DNA of 64,000 bases from Halothiobacillaceae bacterium (GTDB lineage Bacteria > Pseudomonadota > Gammaproteobacteria > Halothiobacillales > Halothiobacillaceae). The translations under genes and the position numbers were made by a program. The stretch lies in assembly GCA_028696185.1 (NCBI GenBank), contig JAQVHL010000009.1, forward strand, positions 1 to 64,000, written 5' to 3'. Below are positions 52,214-60,008 of the stretch, in pieces. Each line of letters starts with the position of its first letter. Positions within the stretch are counted from its first letter, which is position 1. A model generated the notes under the pieces. The model saw only the letters and a program-made list of their open reading frames with translations. It did no database searches and had not been told where the DNA came from.

Positions 52214-55006
52214 ATGAACCCCGAAGGCCACGCCCGCGAACAGATTGACGCGCTTCTACGTCAGGCGGGCTGGGTCGTGTGTGATGTGCAGGACGCCCAC
52301 ATCAGCGCCCATCGCGGCGTCGCCATCCGGGAATTCCCGCTCAAGACCGGCCACGGCTTTGCCGACTATCTGCTCTATGTGGACGGCAAGGCCGCCGGCG
52401 TCATCGAAGCCAAGAAGGCCGGCGTCACGCTCTCCGGCGTGGAAACCCAATCCGACCGCTACACCAAGGGCCTGCCCGATGGCCTGCCGCGCTGGGGCAA
52501 CCCTTTGCCCTTCGCCTACCAGTCCACCGGCATCGAAACGCGCTTCACCAACGGCTTCGATCCGCAGCCCAGGGCGCGCCCGGTCTTCGCCTTTCACCGC
52601 CCCGAACTGTTCGCCGAATGGCTTAAAAGCGGCACGTCGGGCGTGGCCGAAACCGCCCCGACCTATCTCGATCGCGGCAATACCTTCCTCTCTCGCATGC
52701 AGAACATGCCGCCGCTGGTGGAAGAGGGGCTGTGGCCCGCGCAGATCAAGGCCATCACCCATCTGGAGCAATCCCTGCGCGAAGACCGCCCGCGCGCCTT
52801 GATCCAGATGGCGACCGGCTCCGGCAAGACCTTCACCGCCATCTCCTTCATCTACCGCCTGATCAAGTTCGCGGGCGCAAGGCGCGTGCTGTTCCTGGTC
52901 GACCGCGGCAACCTCGCCGACCAGACACTGAAGGAATTCCAGCAATACAGCCCGCCCTACAACAACTTCAAGTTCACCGAGGAATACAACGTTCAGCGCT
53001 TGAGCGGCAATACCATTGATAAAGTCGCCAAAGTCAGCATCTGCACCATCCAGCGCCTGTATTCCATGCTCAAGGGGCGCGACCTCGATCCCGCGCTTGA
53101 AGAGGAATCCATCGACCACCTTGGCAACCTCTTCAAGCGGCCCGACCCCATCGAGTACAACCCGAAGCTCCCCATCGAAACCTTCGACATCATCGTCACC
53201 GACGAAGCCCACCGCTCCATCTACAACCTCTGGGCGCAGGTGCTCGAATACTTCGACGCCTACCTCATCGGCCTCACCGCCACGCCCAGCAAGCAGACCT
53301 TCGGCTTCTTCAACCAGAACCTGGTGATGGAATACACCCACGAAATGGCCGTGGCCGACAAGGTCAACGTCAACTACGACGTCTACCGCATCCGCACCGC
53401 CATCAGCGAACAGGGCAGCAAGGTCGAAGCCGGCTACTCGGTCCAGATCCAGGAACGCGAAACGCGCAAGAAACGCTGGGAACAGCTCGACGACGACTTT
53501 GCCTACGACCCCAACCAGCTCGACCGCGACGTGGTTGCCCCGGACCAGATCCGCACCATCATCCGCACCTTCCGCGACAAGCTGTTCACCGAAATCTTCC
53601 CGACTGAGAAAACGGGCCGCACCTGGGTGCCCAAGACCATCATCTTCGCCAAGGACGACGCCCACGCCGAAAACATCGTCGAAATCGTCCGTGAGGAATT
53701 CGGCAAGGGCAACGACTTCGCCCAGAAGATCACCTACCGCACCACCGGCAAGACACCCAAGGAACTCATCAACGAATTCCGCACCAGCCCCATGCCGCGC
53801 ATCGCCGTCACTGTGGACATGATCGCCACCGGCACCGACATCAAGGCCGTGGAAATCGTCATGTTCATGCGCGCCGTCAAATCACGCGCCTTCTTCGAAC
53901 AGATGAAAGGCCGCGGCGTGCGCGTCATCAAGCCGGACGACCTGCAAAGCGTCACCCCGGACGCCCGCGCCAAGGACCACTTCGTCATCGTCGATGCCGT
54001 GGGCGTGTGCGAGCAGGACAAGACCGACTCCCGCCCCATGGAGCAAAAGCCCACCGTCAGCTTCGAAAAGCTCATGCAGGCCGTCGCCTTCGGCAATACC
54101 GAAGACGAAGTGCTCACCTCACTGGCCGGGCGGCTGGCGCGCATGGAACACCGCATCAAGCCCGAGGACGACCAGCGCATCCGCGAAGCCACCGGCGGCT
54201 ATGGTCTGAAAGACCTGGCCCACGGCATCATCGCCGCGCTCGACCCGGACGAACACCCCACCCCGGAAGCCCACCGGCAGGCCATCGAAACCGCCGTGCG
54301 CCCGCTGCACGACCCGAAAGTGCGCGAACTGCTGGCCAACATCAAACGCCGCAACGACCTCGTCATTGACACCGTCAGCGCCGACGAAGTGCTGGAAGCC
54401 GGGTTCAGCGCCGACGCCCTCGACCGCGCGCGCGGCATGGTGCAGACCTTCGAGCAGTTCATCGAAGACCACAAGGACGAAATCGCCGCCCTGCAAATCC
54501 TCTACAGCCGCCCCTACCGCCAGCGGCTGGACTTCCAGGCCGTGCGCGAACTGGCGGACGCCATCCACCAGCCGCCCTACCTGATGGACGAAACCCAGCT
54601 CTGGCAGGCCTACGCCGCGCTGGAAAAGACCCGGGTCAAGGGCGCCAGCAGCCACCGTATACTCACCGACCTGGTGTCACTCGTGCGCTACGCCATTCAC
54701 CAGGACAACGAACTCGTGCCCTTCCCCGAGCGCGTCAACACCAACTTCAAGGCATGGCTCGCCACCCAACAACAACGTCATCCCGGCGAAAGCCGGGGTC
54801 CAGAAGAATCACGGGCTTTTACCCAAGAACAACGCCACTGGCTGGAAATGATCCGCGACCACATCGCCGCCAACCTCGGCATCGAACTGGACGACTTCGA
54901 GTACGCCCCCTTCGCCCAGCAAGGCGGCCTGGGCAAGGTACATCAGCTCTTCGGCGAAGAACTGCCCCCCCTCATCGAAGAGCTGAATGAAACACTGGCC
55001 GCATAA
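52214..55006 (+). CDS. hsdR: Type I restriction enzyme R subunit
   Basis: This 930-residue subunit translocates and cuts unmodified DNA as part of the HsdR2M2S complex. The N-terminal PD-(D/E)xK nuclease has Asp51, Glu65 and Lys67 (GFADYLLY...VIEAKK). Superfamily 2 motor motifs follow: Walker A MATGSGKTF (199-207), LVDRGNLADQ, VTDEAHRSIYN and TVDMIATGTDIKAVE. A C-terminal helical domain completes it. ATG 52214 has AGGA six bases upstream. Around residue 855 the chain contains HPGESRGPEES, encoded by a palindromic repeat inserted in frame. The last 70 residues resume normal sequence. Confidence 0.96.
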   Translation: MNPEGHAREQIDALLRQAGWVVCDVQDAHISAHRGVAIREFPLKTGHGFADYLLYVDGKAAGVIEAKKAGVTLSGVETQSDRYTKGLPDGLPRWGNPLPFAYQSTGIETRFTNGFDPQPRARPVFAFHRPELFAEWLKSGTSGVAETAPTYLDRGNTFLSRMQNMPPLVEEGLWPAQIKAITHLEQSLREDRPRALIQMATGSGKTFTAISFIYRLIKFAGARRVLFLVDRGNLADQTLKEFQQYSPPYNNFKFTEEYNVQRLSGNTIDKVAKVSICTIQRLYSMLKGRDLDPALEEESIDHLGNLFKRPDPIEYNPKLPIETFDIIVTDEAHRSIYNLWAQVLEYFDAYLIGLTATPSKQTFGFFNQNLVMEYTHEMAVADKVNVNYDVYRIRTAISEQGSKVEAGYSVQIQERETRKKRWEQLDDDFAYDPNQLDRDVVAPDQIRTIIRTFRDKLFTEIFPTEKTGRTWVPKTIIFAKDDAHAENIVEIVREEFGKGNDFAQKITYRTTGKTPKELINEFRTSPMPRIAVTVDMIATGTDIKAVEIVMFMRAVKSRAFFEQMKGRGVRVIKPDDLQSVTPDARAKDHFVIVDAVGVCEQDKTDSRPMEQKPTVSFEKLMQAVAFGNTEDEVLTSLAGRLARMEHRIKPEDDQRIREATGGYGLKDLAHGIIAALDPDEHPTPEAHRQAIETAVRPLHDPKVRELLANIKRRNDLVIDTVSADEVLEAGFSADALDRARGMVQTFEQFIEDHKDEIAALQILYSRPYRQRLDFQAVRELADAIHQPPYLMDETQLWQAYAALEKTRVKGASSHRILTDLVSLVRYAIHQDNELVPFPERVNTNFKAWLATQQQRHPGESRGPEESRAFTQEQRHWLEMIRDHIAANLGIELDDFEYAPFAQQGGLGKVHQLFGEELPPLIEELNETLAA
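54782..54797. repeat. REP-like GNRA hairpin inside hsdR
   Basis: CCCGGC-GAAA-GCCGGG sits in the context CGTCATCCCGGCGAAAGCCG followed by GGGTCCAGA. That string is widely seen as a dispersed extragenic repeat in proteobacteria (peptide HPGESRGPE). Here it lies in frame within the C-terminal third of hsdR and is read through without a stop. Confidence 0.75.
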
Positions 55007-55061
55007 AGACCTAATAAACGACTAAAATAAAGTACCATTTGATGCCCATACGGAGTACGCC

Positions 55062-55307
55062 ATGGAACTGCTCTACACCAACGCCTCGGTGAGCATCAGC
55101 GAGCTGAAGAAAAACCCCAGCGCTGTCATCGACAAGTCCGAGGGATTCCCCGTTGCGGTGCTCAATCACAACAAGCCCGCCGCCTACCTGGTGCCCGCCG
55201 CCGCCTTCGAGGCCATGATGGAAAAGCTCGACGATATCGAACTGGCCAAACGGGTCAAGGAACGGGAAAACCAGCCCACGATCCAGGTCGATCCCAATGA
55301 CCTATAG
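55062..55307 (+). CDS. Phd/YefM-type antitoxin
   Basis: This 81-residue antitoxin has N-terminal VSISELKKNPSAVIDKSEGFPVAVLNHNKPAAYLVP, the fold that binds promoter DNA as a dimer. A helical tail (FEAMMEKLDDIELAKRVKERE) would wrap around and silence the toxin. ATG 55062 follows CGGAG. It overlaps the toxin gene by 11 bases, and the pair sits between hsdR and hsdS in the restriction operon. Both antitoxin and toxin are full length. Confidence 0.93.
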   Translation: MELLYTNASVSISELKKNPSAVIDKSEGFPVAVLNHNKPAAYLVPAAAFEAMMEKLDDIELAKRVKERENQPTIQVDPNDL

Positions 55308-55584
55308 CCTCGAATTCCGGGACGATGCCTGGAAGGAGTGGCAAAAGCTCGACCGCCCCCTGCGTGAGCAATTCAAGGCCAGGCTGCTGGAGCGGCTGGA
55401 AACCCCCCGCGTAGAATCCGCCCGGCTTTCCGGCCTGCCCGACTGCTACAAGATCAAGCTGCGCGCCGCCGGCTACCGGCTGGTCTACCAGGTCTTCGAT
55501 GACCGAGTGGTCGTGGTCGTGGTGGCCGTGGGCAAGCGGGAGGACAGCGCGGTGTATCGCAAGGCCAAGGGGCGGATGAAGTGA
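55297..55584 (+). CDS. RelE/ParE-family toxin
   Basis: This 95-residue toxin is of the RelE superfamily. It contains YSLEFRDDAWKEWQKLDRPLREQFKARLLERL, the core LPDCYKIKLRAAGYRLVYQVFDDRVVVVVVAVGKRED, and a basic C-terminus (YRKAKGRMK). RelE enzymes cut mRNA on the ribosome; Arg and Lys residues in the core and tail fit this. It is overlapped by the antitoxin upstream, and hsdS starts within its stop codon (GTGA). Its place in a restriction operon suggests that it stabilises the island. Confidence 0.93.
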   Translation: MTYSLEFRDDAWKEWQKLDRPLREQFKARLLERLETPRVESARLSGLPDCYKIKLRAAGYRLVYQVFDDRVVVVVVAVGKREDSAVYRKAKGRMK

Positions 55585-57206
55585 GAGGGGGCGTGAAATC
55601 TGAACATGACGATGGGGCGCCGGAGGTACGGGTCGCGGCCTCATTGGCAGATGCCCAGGCCGGCCGGCTGACACGGCATGCCAGCGTGCAGGCGCTCATG
55701 GAACACCTGGACGGGGAGCAAGAAATCGTAGGGTGGGTTCCCCCTGACGGGGACAAAAGACCGGAGGCCGTAACCCGCCAAGGAGAAGCGGCCCACCCTA
55801 CGGAATGGGCGCTTGTGCCGCTGAAAGATCTCGGACGATGGTCTGGTGGTGGAACGCCATCGAAGGCAAAGCCGGAATTCTGGACTGACGGAACGATTCC
55901 TTGGGTTTCACCCAAGGATATGAAACTCGACCTCATCATCGACAGCGAAGATCACATCACCCAAGCCGCCGTCGAAGGATCAACTGCGAAGCTCATACCC
56001 GAGGGCTCCGTGTTGATCGTCACGCGAAGCGGCATCCTGAGTCATACCTTGCCCGTCGCGGTGACTGCCGTTCCTGTGACGGTTAACCAAGACCTGAAGA
56101 CCCTTACACCCAAGGAAGGAGTGTTGCCAGAGTACGTTGCATGGGCTTTGCGTTGCTTCGCGCGTGAAATCCTCAAAACTTGCTCGAAACAAGGAACAAC
56201 AGTTAGCAGCATTGAAACAGCTGCACTCCAGCGATTCGAAATCCCCGTCCCGCCTCACGACCAACAAAAACGCATTGTCGCGGAAATCGAAAAACAATTC
56301 TCCCGCCTCGACGAAGCGGTCGCCAACCTCAAGCGCGTCAAGGCCAACCTCAAGCGCTACAAAGCCGCCGTCCTCAAAGCCGCCGTCGAAGGCCGCCTCG
56401 TCGAGACCGAAGCCGAACGCGCCCGACGTGCTGCACAGGGAAGTGCGAATGTCGCGGGAGGCAGGATGCCGGGAGAGACCGAAGGCCGCAGCTTTGAGAC
56501 CGGCGAGCAACTCCTGCAACGCATCCTCGAAACCCGCCGCAGCCAATGGAGCGGCCGCGGCAAATACAAGGAACCCGCCGCACCCGACACCACCAACCTG
56601 CCAGAATTATCGGAGGGGTGGGTGTGGGCGACATATGCGCAGATTGGAGAAGTTACAACCGGGTTTACACCACCGACCGCTGATACTGAGAACTTTGGCG
56701 GTGACATACCTTTCTTCAAGCCAACCGACTTAGATGCCGGTGATAACGTTGTCGAAGCGCGGGAGTATCTCTCGAAGAAGGGGGCTGAAAAGGGGCGTGT
56801 ACTGCCCGCCGGGTCCGTGCTTGTAACGTGTATTGGTGCGACGATCGGAAAGACTGGTCTTGCCCACGTAGATTGCGCGACCAATCAACAGATCAATGCT
56901 GTGTCCCCTCGATCCAAACTAATGGACTCAGCTTTTGTTTACTCATGGACTGTTAGTCCTTATGGGTACAAACAGATCGTGGATAACGCATCCGCGACAA
57001 CCTTGCCGATATTGAACAAGTCCAAATTTGAGGCCCTTGGTGTTCCGCTTCCACCACTGTCCGAACAACACCGCATCGTCGCCGAAGTCGAACGCCGTCT
57101 CTCCCTCCTGCGCGAAACCGAGGCCCAGGTGGACGCCAATCTCAAGCGCGCCGAGCGCCTGCGCCAGTCCATCCTCAGCCGAGCGTTTTCCGGACAGCTT
57201 GCATGA
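55581..57206 (+). CDS. hsdS: Type I restriction enzyme specificity subunit
   Basis: This 541-residue HsdS has two target-recognition domains. TRD1 runs from about 80 to 240 (GRWSGGGTPSKAKPEFW..., IPWVSPKDM, PVPPHDQQKRIVAEIEKQFSRLDEAVANLKRVK). TRD2 runs from about 345 to 505 (GEVTTGFTPPTADTENFGGDIPFFKPTDL, ending LPPLSEQHRIVAEVERR). Conserved coiled-coil spacers follow each. The first 75 residues are unusual: VRVAASLADAQAGRLTRHAS resembles the tail of an antitoxin, and the following stretch is encoded by a 76-base palindromic repeat. The native start may be internal (ATG 55699). The GTG at 55581 overlaps the toxin stop. Confidence 0.92.
   Translation: MRGGVKSEHDDGAPEVRVAASLADAQAGRLTRHASVQALMEHLDGEQEIVGWVPPDGDKRPEAVTRQGEAAHPTEWALVPLKDLGRWSGGGTPSKAKPEFWTDGTIPWVSPKDMKLDLIIDSEDHITQAAVEGSTAKLIPEGSVLIVTRSGILSHTLPVAVTAVPVTVNQDLKTLTPKEGVLPEYVAWALRCFAREILKTCSKQGTTVSSIETAALQRFEIPVPPHDQQKRIVAEIEKQFSRLDEAVANLKRVKANLKRYKAAVLKAAVEGRLVETEAERARRAAQGSANVAGGRMPGETEGRSFETGEQLLQRILETRRSQWSGRGKYKEPAAPDTTNLPELSEGWVWATYAQIGEVTTGFTPPTADTENFGGDIPFFKPTDLDAGDNVVEAREYLSKKGAEKGRVLPAGSVLVTCIGATIGKTGLAHVDCATNQQINAVSPRSKLMDSAFVYSWTVSPYGYKQIVDNASATTLPILNKSKFEALGVPLPPLSEQHRIVAEVERRLSLLRETEAQVDANLKRAERLRQSILSRAFSGQLA
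55727..55802. repeat. Palindromic repeat inserted in the 5' part of hsdS
   Basis: CGTAGGGTGGG (55727-55737) and its exact complement CCCACCCTACG (55792-55802) bound a 76-base element with an inner CCCC-TGA-CGGGG hairpin. The GTAGGGTGGG terminus is familiar from small dispersed repeats in many proteobacteria. It has 25 in-frame codons and so extends HsdS without disrupting it. Confidence 0.75.
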
Positions 57207-58009
57207 ATATCGATCAATTGCTTGAGGCGCTCCAACTGGGCGAAGACCAGGATGTGGAGTTCAAGGCGGCGGATGGCGGACTGCCGAAGTCCTTGTGGGA
57301 AACGCTTTCGGCTTTCGCCAATACCGATGGCGGCGTGGTGGTGCTGGGGGTGTCCGAGCGCGATGGCCGTTTCGATATTTCAGGAGTGCGCAAGCCCGAT
57401 GTCTTGCTCAAGGCGTTCTGGGATGGGCACAACAACGCGCAGGAACTGAATGCGCCGGTTTGTTCGGATAGGGTCATCCTGATGCTGGCGCATCGTTTTG
57501 GCGATATCTGCAATGCCGATGTGCAGCCCTACCGGCATGAGCACCCGAGGGACATTGGCGTTCGGCTCAAGCGTTTTGTCGATCTGGGCTGGCTGGAAAA
57601 AGCGGGCGGCCACGGGCGCGGTACACGTTACCGGTGGCCTGCTGGAGGAGCCGACCTCGTCGGGCGCGATCAAGAGGCCCAGGGGTCCGAACATTTGCCC
57701 GCAAGCTCCGAACATTCGGGCGCCGACTCCGAACATTTGGAGGTTGAAGCGTTTGAGGCGTTGAGGGCAAGGGCAGCCCCTGTGCGGGAGACGGGCAAGC
57801 TTTCCAGGGAGTTGGTGGAGGAAACCCTTCTGGCGATATGTTCGGAGTCCTGGCTCAGCCTCCGAACATTGGCCGAATTGCTGGGGCGAAGCCCGGACTC
57901 TCTGCGCAACCATTACATCAACCCAATGCTGCGAGATGGACGGCTGGTCGCCCGTGTGCCGGGCAAGCCGAACCATCCGAATCAGGCCTACAGGACCACC
58001 CAGGAATGA
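57203..58009 (+). CDS. Schlafen AlbA_2-domain protein, internally shortened
   Basis: The N-terminus of this 268-residue protein (LQLGEDQDVEFKAADGGLPKSLWETLSAFANTDGGVVVLGV) is an AlbA_2/Schlafen-type putative nucleic-acid or ATP-binding domain. Relatives of about 450-550 residues have a long middle region before C-terminal winged helices. Here the AlbA_2 part passes at about residue 85 into DRVILMLAHRFGDICNAD and a winged-helix-like segment (IGVRLKRFVDLGWLEKAGG...GTRYRW), so an internal deletion is likely. A low-complexity stretch repeating SEH is followed by a second HTH-like region. It overlaps hsdS and hsdM by four bases each. Such genes often accompany type I systems. Confidence 0.75.
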   Translation: MNIDQLLEALQLGEDQDVEFKAADGGLPKSLWETLSAFANTDGGVVVLGVSERDGRFDISGVRKPDVLLKAFWDGHNNAQELNAPVCSDRVILMLAHRFGDICNADVQPYRHEHPRDIGVRLKRFVDLGWLEKAGGHGRGTRYRWPAGGADLVGRDQEAQGSEHLPASSEHSGADSEHLEVEAFEALRARAAPVRETGKLSRELVEETLLAICSESWLSLRTLAELLGRSPDSLRNHYINPMLRDGRLVARVPGKPNHPNQAYRTTQE

Positions 58010-59574
58010 ACACCGCCACCATCGTCCAGAAGCTCTGGAACTACTGCAACGTCCTGCGCGACGACGGGATGAGCTACGGCGACTACGTCGAGCAGCTCAC
58101 CTATCTGTTGTTCCTCAAGATGGCGGATGAGCGTTCGCGCCCGCCCTACAACCAGAAGAGCCCGGTTCTGGAGGGGTACGACTGGCCGAGCCTGATGAGC
58201 CGAGATGGCGATGAGCTTTTCGACCATTACCGTCATGTGCTGACCATGCTCGGCTATGAGCGCGGGTTGCTGGGGCTGATCTTCGCCAAAGCTCAGAACA
58301 AGTTTCAGGATCCGGCCAAGCTGCGGCGGCTGATCGTTGACCTCATCGACAAGGAAAGCTGGGTGTCGATGAGCGCCGATGTGAAGGGCGATGCCTACGA
58401 GGGCCTGCTGGAGAAAAACGCGCAGGACACCAAGTCCGGCGCCGGCCAGTACTTCACCCCACGCCCGCTGATCCAGGCCATTGTGGATGCAATGGCACCC
58501 AAGCCGGGTGAGACCATCAGCGACCCGGCCTGTGGCACGGGGGGCTTCCTGCTCGCGGCGCACGACTATGTGGTGAAGCACCACCCCCATCAGACCCGCG
58601 ACGAGCGCAGGAAGCTGAAGGAGGAAACCTTCAAGGGCTGGGAGCTGGTGCAGGCCACCGCGCGGCTGTGCGCCATGAACATGCTGCTGCACGGTATCGG
58701 CAGCCAGGATTTCGAGCCCGTCGTGGTGGGCGATTCGCTGGCCGCGGACCCCGGCGATCGCTTCGACGTGATCCTGACCAATCCGCCCTTCGGCAAGAAG
58801 AGCAGCACGACCATCGTGGGCGAGGAGGGCAAGGTCAGCAAGGAGCGCGACTCCATCGAGCGCGGTGACTTTTGGACAACCACTTCGAACAAGCAGCTCA
58901 ACTTCGTCCAGCACGTGAAAACCCTGCTCAAGCAGAACGGCCGCGCCGCGCTGGTACTGCCGGACAACGTGCTGTTCGAAGGCGGGGCGGGGGAGACCAT
59001 CCGCCGCAAGCTGCTGCAAGAATGCGACGTGCATACGTTGCTGCGCCTGCCCACCGGCCTGTTCTACGCCCAGGGCGTGAAGGCGAACGTGCTGTTCTTC
59101 GACAAGAAGCCCGCCAGCGAGACGCCGTGGACGAAGAAGCTGTGGATCTACGACCTGCGCACCAACAAGCACTTCACGCTCAAGACTAATCCGCTCCAGC
59201 GCGGGGATCTGGACGAGTTCGTGCGCTGCTACAACCCGGAAAATCGGCATCAGCGCACGGCGACCTGGTCGGATGAAAATCCGGAGGGCCGCTGGCGAGC
59301 CTACGACTACGCCGATCTGATCAATCGCGACAAGGCGAGCCTGGACATCTTCTGGCTCAAGGATGAAAGCCTTGCGGACAGCGACAAGCTGCCCGCGCCG
59401 GAGGTCATCGCCCGCGAGATCGTCGAAGACCTTGAGGCCGCGCTGGAGCAGTTTCGATTGATTGCCGAGGATTTACCCCCCGAAACCGCCAGTCCCCCCG
59501 ACGGCAGGGCGGATACCCCACCTGACGCCCCCGACGGGGATAGGCAGGCAGCTCGGGCAGGAACCATTCGCTGA
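58006..59574 (+). CDS. hsdM: Type I restriction enzyme methyltransferase subunit
   Basis: This 522-residue N6-adenine methyltransferase protects host DNA and is required for restriction-complex assembly. The N-terminal HsdM helical domain (WNYCNVLRDDGMSYGDYVEQLTYLLFLKMADE) is followed by GQYFTPRPLI, SAM motif DPACGTGGFLL (173-183) and catalytic NPPFG (259-263). The last 30 residues (SPPDGRADTPPDAPDGDRQAA...) are low complexity and overlap the convergent ubiC by 170 bases, marking the island boundary. ATG 58006 overlaps the previous stop (ATGA). Confidence 0.96.
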   Translation: MNTATIVQKLWNYCNVLRDDGMSYGDYVEQLTYLLFLKMADERSRPPYNQKSPVLEGYDWPSLMSRDGDELFDHYRHVLTMLGYERGLLGLIFAKAQNKFQDPAKLRRLIVDLIDKESWVSMSADVKGDAYEGLLEKNAQDTKSGAGQYFTPRPLIQAIVDAMAPKPGETISDPACGTGGFLLAAHDYVVKHHPHQTRDERRKLKEETFKGWELVQATARLCAMNMLLHGIGSQDFEPVVVGDSLAADPGDRFDVILTNPPFGKKSSTTIVGEEGKVSKERDSIERGDFWTTTSNKQLNFVQHVKTLLKQNGRAALVLPDNVLFEGGAGETIRRKLLQECDVHTLLRLPTGLFYAQGVKANVLFFDKKPASETPWTKKLWIYDLRTNKHFTLKTNPLQRGDLDEFVRCYNPENRHQRTATWSDENPEGRWRAYDYADLINRDKASLDIFWLKDESLADSDKLPAPEVIAREIVEDLEAALEQFRLIAEDLPPETASPPDGRADTPPDAPDGDRQAARAGTIR

Positions 59575-59998
59575 CCAGAAGCGGCTGCCCCTGCAGCACG
59601 AAAAGCGACCAGCGCCCATCACCGCCGGGCAGCAGGAACGGGCCGGCGCGACGTGCGGCGCGACGGCGAAACAGCAGCCGGGCCAGAGGACGCTCGCCCA
59701 GGCGGTCCAGCACGGCGCGCACCCGGGCACGCGCGGCCAGCGGCATCACGCTGCGCGCGCGCACCCACTCGCCTGCCGCGCCATACAGCACAACCTCGCG
59801 CACCCAAACCCGCGCACGCGCAGACACCCCCAGCGCCCGCGCCTCCTGGGCGCTGGGGGTGCCCAAGCCCTGATACAGCACGCGCACGCGCACCGGCTCA
59901 CCGGCGGCAAGCGCCAGACGCCGGGTCAGCGAGCCGCCATCGGCCAACCAGGGAGAGAGGGAACGCCGGGCGGCGGAAGGGAAAGATGATGCGCTCAT
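59405..59998 (-). CDS. ubiC: Chorismate pyruvate-lyase with abnormal C-terminal extension
   Basis: This 197-residue UbiC splits chorismate into 4-hydroxybenzoate and pyruvate, the first step of ubiquinone synthesis. RPLARLLFRRR, the RARVWVREVVLYG region and the terminal GQPLLVSEWFLPELPAY match the family (about 165 residues). Normal homology ends near residue 153, about base 59540. The remaining 44 residues (RRGRQVGYPPCRRGDW...) are Arg-rich and antisense to the hsdM tail, so the native stop codon seems lost at the edge of the restriction island. It lies 10 bases downstream of recG on the same strand. Confidence 0.88.
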   Translation of the reverse strand: MSASSFPSAARRSLSPWLADGGSLTRRLALAAGEPVRVRVLYQGLGTPSAQEARALGVSARARVWVREVVLYGAAGEWVRARSVMPLAARARVRAVLDRLGERPLARLLFRRRAARRAGPFLLPGGDGRWSLFVLQGQPLLVSEWFLPELPAYPRRGRQVGYPPCRRGDWRFRGVNPRQSIETAPARPQGLRRSRGR

Positions 59999-60008
59999 GG
60001 TGCGGGGA

